A stretch of DNA of 6,867 nucleotides, from NCBI GenBank assembly GCA_021161305.1, contig JAGHAW010000033.1:1-6867 (forward strand), written 5' to 3'. The notes below the pieces were generated by a model. That model was not told the origin of the DNA. It ran no database searches and was given only the letters and a program-made list of their open reading frames with translations. Positions 5,299-6,867 of the stretch are shown here, in pieces. The translations under genes were made by a program, and so were the position numbers. The DNA comes from Sulfurimonas sp. Its GTDB lineage: Bacteria > Campylobacterota > Campylobacteria > Campylobacterales > Sulfurimonadaceae. Position 1 is the first letter of the stretch. Every line of letters begins with the position of its first letter.

Positions 5299-6570
5299 AT
5301 GGCAGGATTAAGACAGACTCAGCGTGTAGAAAACAAACATAAACTTTCAAACACTCTACGAAATTGGCTACCGATACTGCACTCAAGTTTGAGTGAATTA
5401 GGTGAGGCTATGAATCCATTTGTGGAGTCAAATCCTGTTGTGGAGGTTGAATCTGGTTATGAGGAAGATTTTGAGAAAAAGATTCCCAGAAAAGTTATAA
5501 GAGGACAGGTTAGTAACTCAAGAACCGAACAGATAGAAGCTTTAACAATTGCCTATCGTTCACTTCATGATGTCTTAGATGAACAGCTAGAAGCTCCACT
5601 TTTCCCTACACCTATCTCACAAGAAGTGGCTCTTTTTGTTGTGGCAAATCTCGATGAAAATGGCTACTATGAGGGTAATAGCGAGGAATTTTGTCAAAAG
5701 CACAATATAAACATGCTAGAGTTTGAGAAGATTAGACTGCGTTTTGCTCATGTTGAACCTGTTGGTATCGGAGCAGTTGATTTAGCAGAATCATTTCTGT
5801 TTCAGCTTGATAGTTCAGAGATTAGTGACAAGGCCTACTCTTTGGCATCTGAAGTTATAAATAATATGCAGGATATTCACAGCTACTCCGATAAAGAATA
5901 TTTTGCAGAAGTCATGCATGTTGTTTCTACCTTTAAAAACCCTCCAGCCATAGAGTATCAAGAAGATTCAGCTCAAATAATTCCTGATTTAATGATATTT
6001 TTTAATGATGAAAATGCGATAGAAGTTAAATTAAATGATGCTTACTACCCAACTATCCATATCGATACAAATTACGCAATAAAACATGAGTTTATAAGCC
6101 AAAAAATCAAAGAAGCAAAAAGTTTAGTAGATGCTCTTGATATGAGAAAAGCAACTCTTTATAAAGTAGGATTGATGATAGTTGAGTATCAATATGAATT
6201 TTTTACAGGAGGCTCTATCATGCCTCTGACACTAAAGACTTTAGCAGATGAATTTGGACACAATCCTTCCACAATTTCAAGAGCAATAGCAAACAAATAT
6301 ATAGCCTGTGACAGAGGTGTTTTTGCGATGAAAGAGTTTTTTACCACGGCTATAGATGATGATGTGTCAAACGCTGCTATAAAAGAGTTTTTGGTTGCTA
6401 CAGTCAAGCAAGAAAGTCGTAAAAAACCATTGAGTGATATGAAACTTTTAGATTTAATCCAAGATAAATTTAAAGTAAAAATGGTTAGACGGACTATAGC
6501 TAAGTACAGAAAACAGCTAAATATTGCAGGTTCTAGTGAGAGAAAGAAATTGTATCATCTTAGTGTTTAG
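5299..6570 (+). CDS. rpoN: RNA polymerase sigma-54 factor (RpoN)
   Basis: Sigma-54 directs RNA polymerase to -24/-12 promoters that need an AAA+ activator; in Campylobacterota it is best known for the middle and late flagellar genes. The 423 residues are shorter than E. coli RpoN (477), as usual in this phylum. Region I (about 1-50) contains NTLRNWLPIL at 18-27, and a short acidic linker follows (51-60). The core-binding domain runs from about 75 to 280, with NLDENGYY at 117-124 and EPVGIGAVDLAE at 153-164, where the family normally reads VGARDLAE. The helix-turn-helix is at about 313-335 with PSTISRAIANKY. The RpoN box is VRRTIAKYR at 396-404 (consensus ARRTVAKYR). An in-frame TAA at 5293-5295 makes ATG 5299 the earliest start. 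The 12-base gap after lptB lacks a recognisable Shine-Dalgarno. rpoN directly after lptB is common well beyond this phylum. Confidence 0.96.
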   Translation: MAGLRQTQRVENKHKLSNTLRNWLPILHSSLSELGEAMNPFVESNPVVEVESGYEEDFEKKIPRKVIRGQVSNSRTEQIEALTIAYRSLHDVLDEQLEAPLFPTPISQEVALFVVANLDENGYYEGNSEEFCQKHNINMLEFEKIRLRFAHVEPVGIGAVDLAESFLFQLDSSEISDKAYSLASEVINNMQDIHSYSDKEYFAEVMHVVSTFKNPPAIEYQEDSAQIIPDLMIFFNDENAIEVKLNDAYYPTIHIDTNYAIKHEFISQKIKEAKSLVDALDMRKATLYKVGLMIVEYQYEFFTGGSIMPLTLKTLADEFGHNPSTISRAIANKYIACDRGVFAMKEFFTTAIDDDVSNAAIKEFLVATVKQESRKKPLSDMKLLDLIQDKFKVKMVRRTIAKYRKQLNIAGSSERKKLYHLSV

Positions 6571-6578
6571 ATCTGATT

Positions 6579-6867
6579 ATGGAAATTAAAGAGCGTTTAG
6601 ATTTAGAAGTAGAAAAACGAAATAGAGTCGGTGAAGTCTCACAAGAGAAATTAGACCCAATTTTAGTTGCTTATCGTTATAGAGACCCTACTGTTTCACT
6701 CATTTGTGCTTTGTTTGCTTATGGAAAGGTAAAGCAGATAGTGAAGTTTTTAGATTCTCTTGATTTTTTACTTTTAAAAAAGAGTGATGAAGAGATAAAA
6801 AAGGCACTTAAAAACCACTACTATAGATTTCAAAAAAGTGAGGATGTTATAGCACTTTTTATAGCAC
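6579..6867 (+). CDS. TIGR02757/DUF2400 family protein, 5' part (cut by the window edge)
   Basis: An open frame starts at ATG 6579, 8 bases after the rpoN stop, and runs to the edge without a stop (96 codons seen). The product resembles the start of the TIGR02757 (DUF2400) family. DPILVAYRYRDP is at 27-38, LFAYGKVKQI at 46-55, and NHYYRFQ at 80-86, which recalls the family's YRF motif. The biochemical role of this family is not established to my knowledge, so none is given. An in-frame TAG at 6561-6563 rules out a much longer N-terminus. No Shine-Dalgarno is visible. The tight spacing places it in the rpoN transcript. The family call rests on recalled motif similarity only. Confidence 0.75.
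   Translation, partial: MEIKERLDLEVEKRNRVGEVSQEKLDPILVAYRYRDPTVSLICALFAYGKVKQIVKFLDSLDFLLLKKSDEEIKKALKNHYYRFQKSEDVIALFIA

Overview
The window reads as an ordinary stretch of chromosome from an AT-rich member of the Campylobacterota (formerly Epsilonproteobacteria), probably a free-living, Sulfurimonas-like relative. Two things point there: the protein sequences, and gene orders recalled from Campylobacter jejuni (speA-cysE; S4-domain gene, tsaE, lptB, rpoN). The phylum is fairly secure, the genus is a guess. All intact genes are on the + strand. No tRNA, rRNA, CRISPR array, insertion sequence or phage gene was seen.

Region 1 (1-2713) is a tightly packed unit. It holds the 3' end of an unidentified gene, then speA (biosynthetic arginine decarboxylase, first step from arginine to polyamines), then cysE (serine O-acetyltransferase, which makes O-acetylserine for cysteine synthesis). 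The first two genes share an ATGA stop/start overlap. speA and cysE are 8 bases apart.

Region 2 (2714-2934) is the only real intergenic gap. It has a possible decayed minus-strand membrane-protein fragment that runs into the 3' end of cysE. Just before the next gene there is a cluster of short direct and inverted repeats around a plausible -10 box. This is the least explained part of the window.

Region 3 (2935-6867) is a compact, probably co-transcribed cluster: a small RqcP/Hsp15-like S4 RNA-binding protein, trpD (tryptophan synthesis), tsaE (t6A tRNA modification ATPase), lptB (ATPase of the LPS exporter), rpoN (sigma-54) and the start of a TIGR02757/DUF2400-family gene that leaves the window. 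The S4/trpD and trpD/tsaE pairs overlap by ATGA, tsaE/lptB overlap by 13 bases, and the remaining gaps are 8-12 bases. Translation is therefore probably coupled along the cluster, although the products serve unrelated pathways. The lone trpD inside a translation/envelope/sigma-factor cluster is the main oddity of layout.

No novel multi-gene system is visible. The points worth a second look are the 2694-2934 gap, the unidentified 5' gene end, the CysE tail and the missing ribosome binding sites in front of rpoN and its downstream neighbour.
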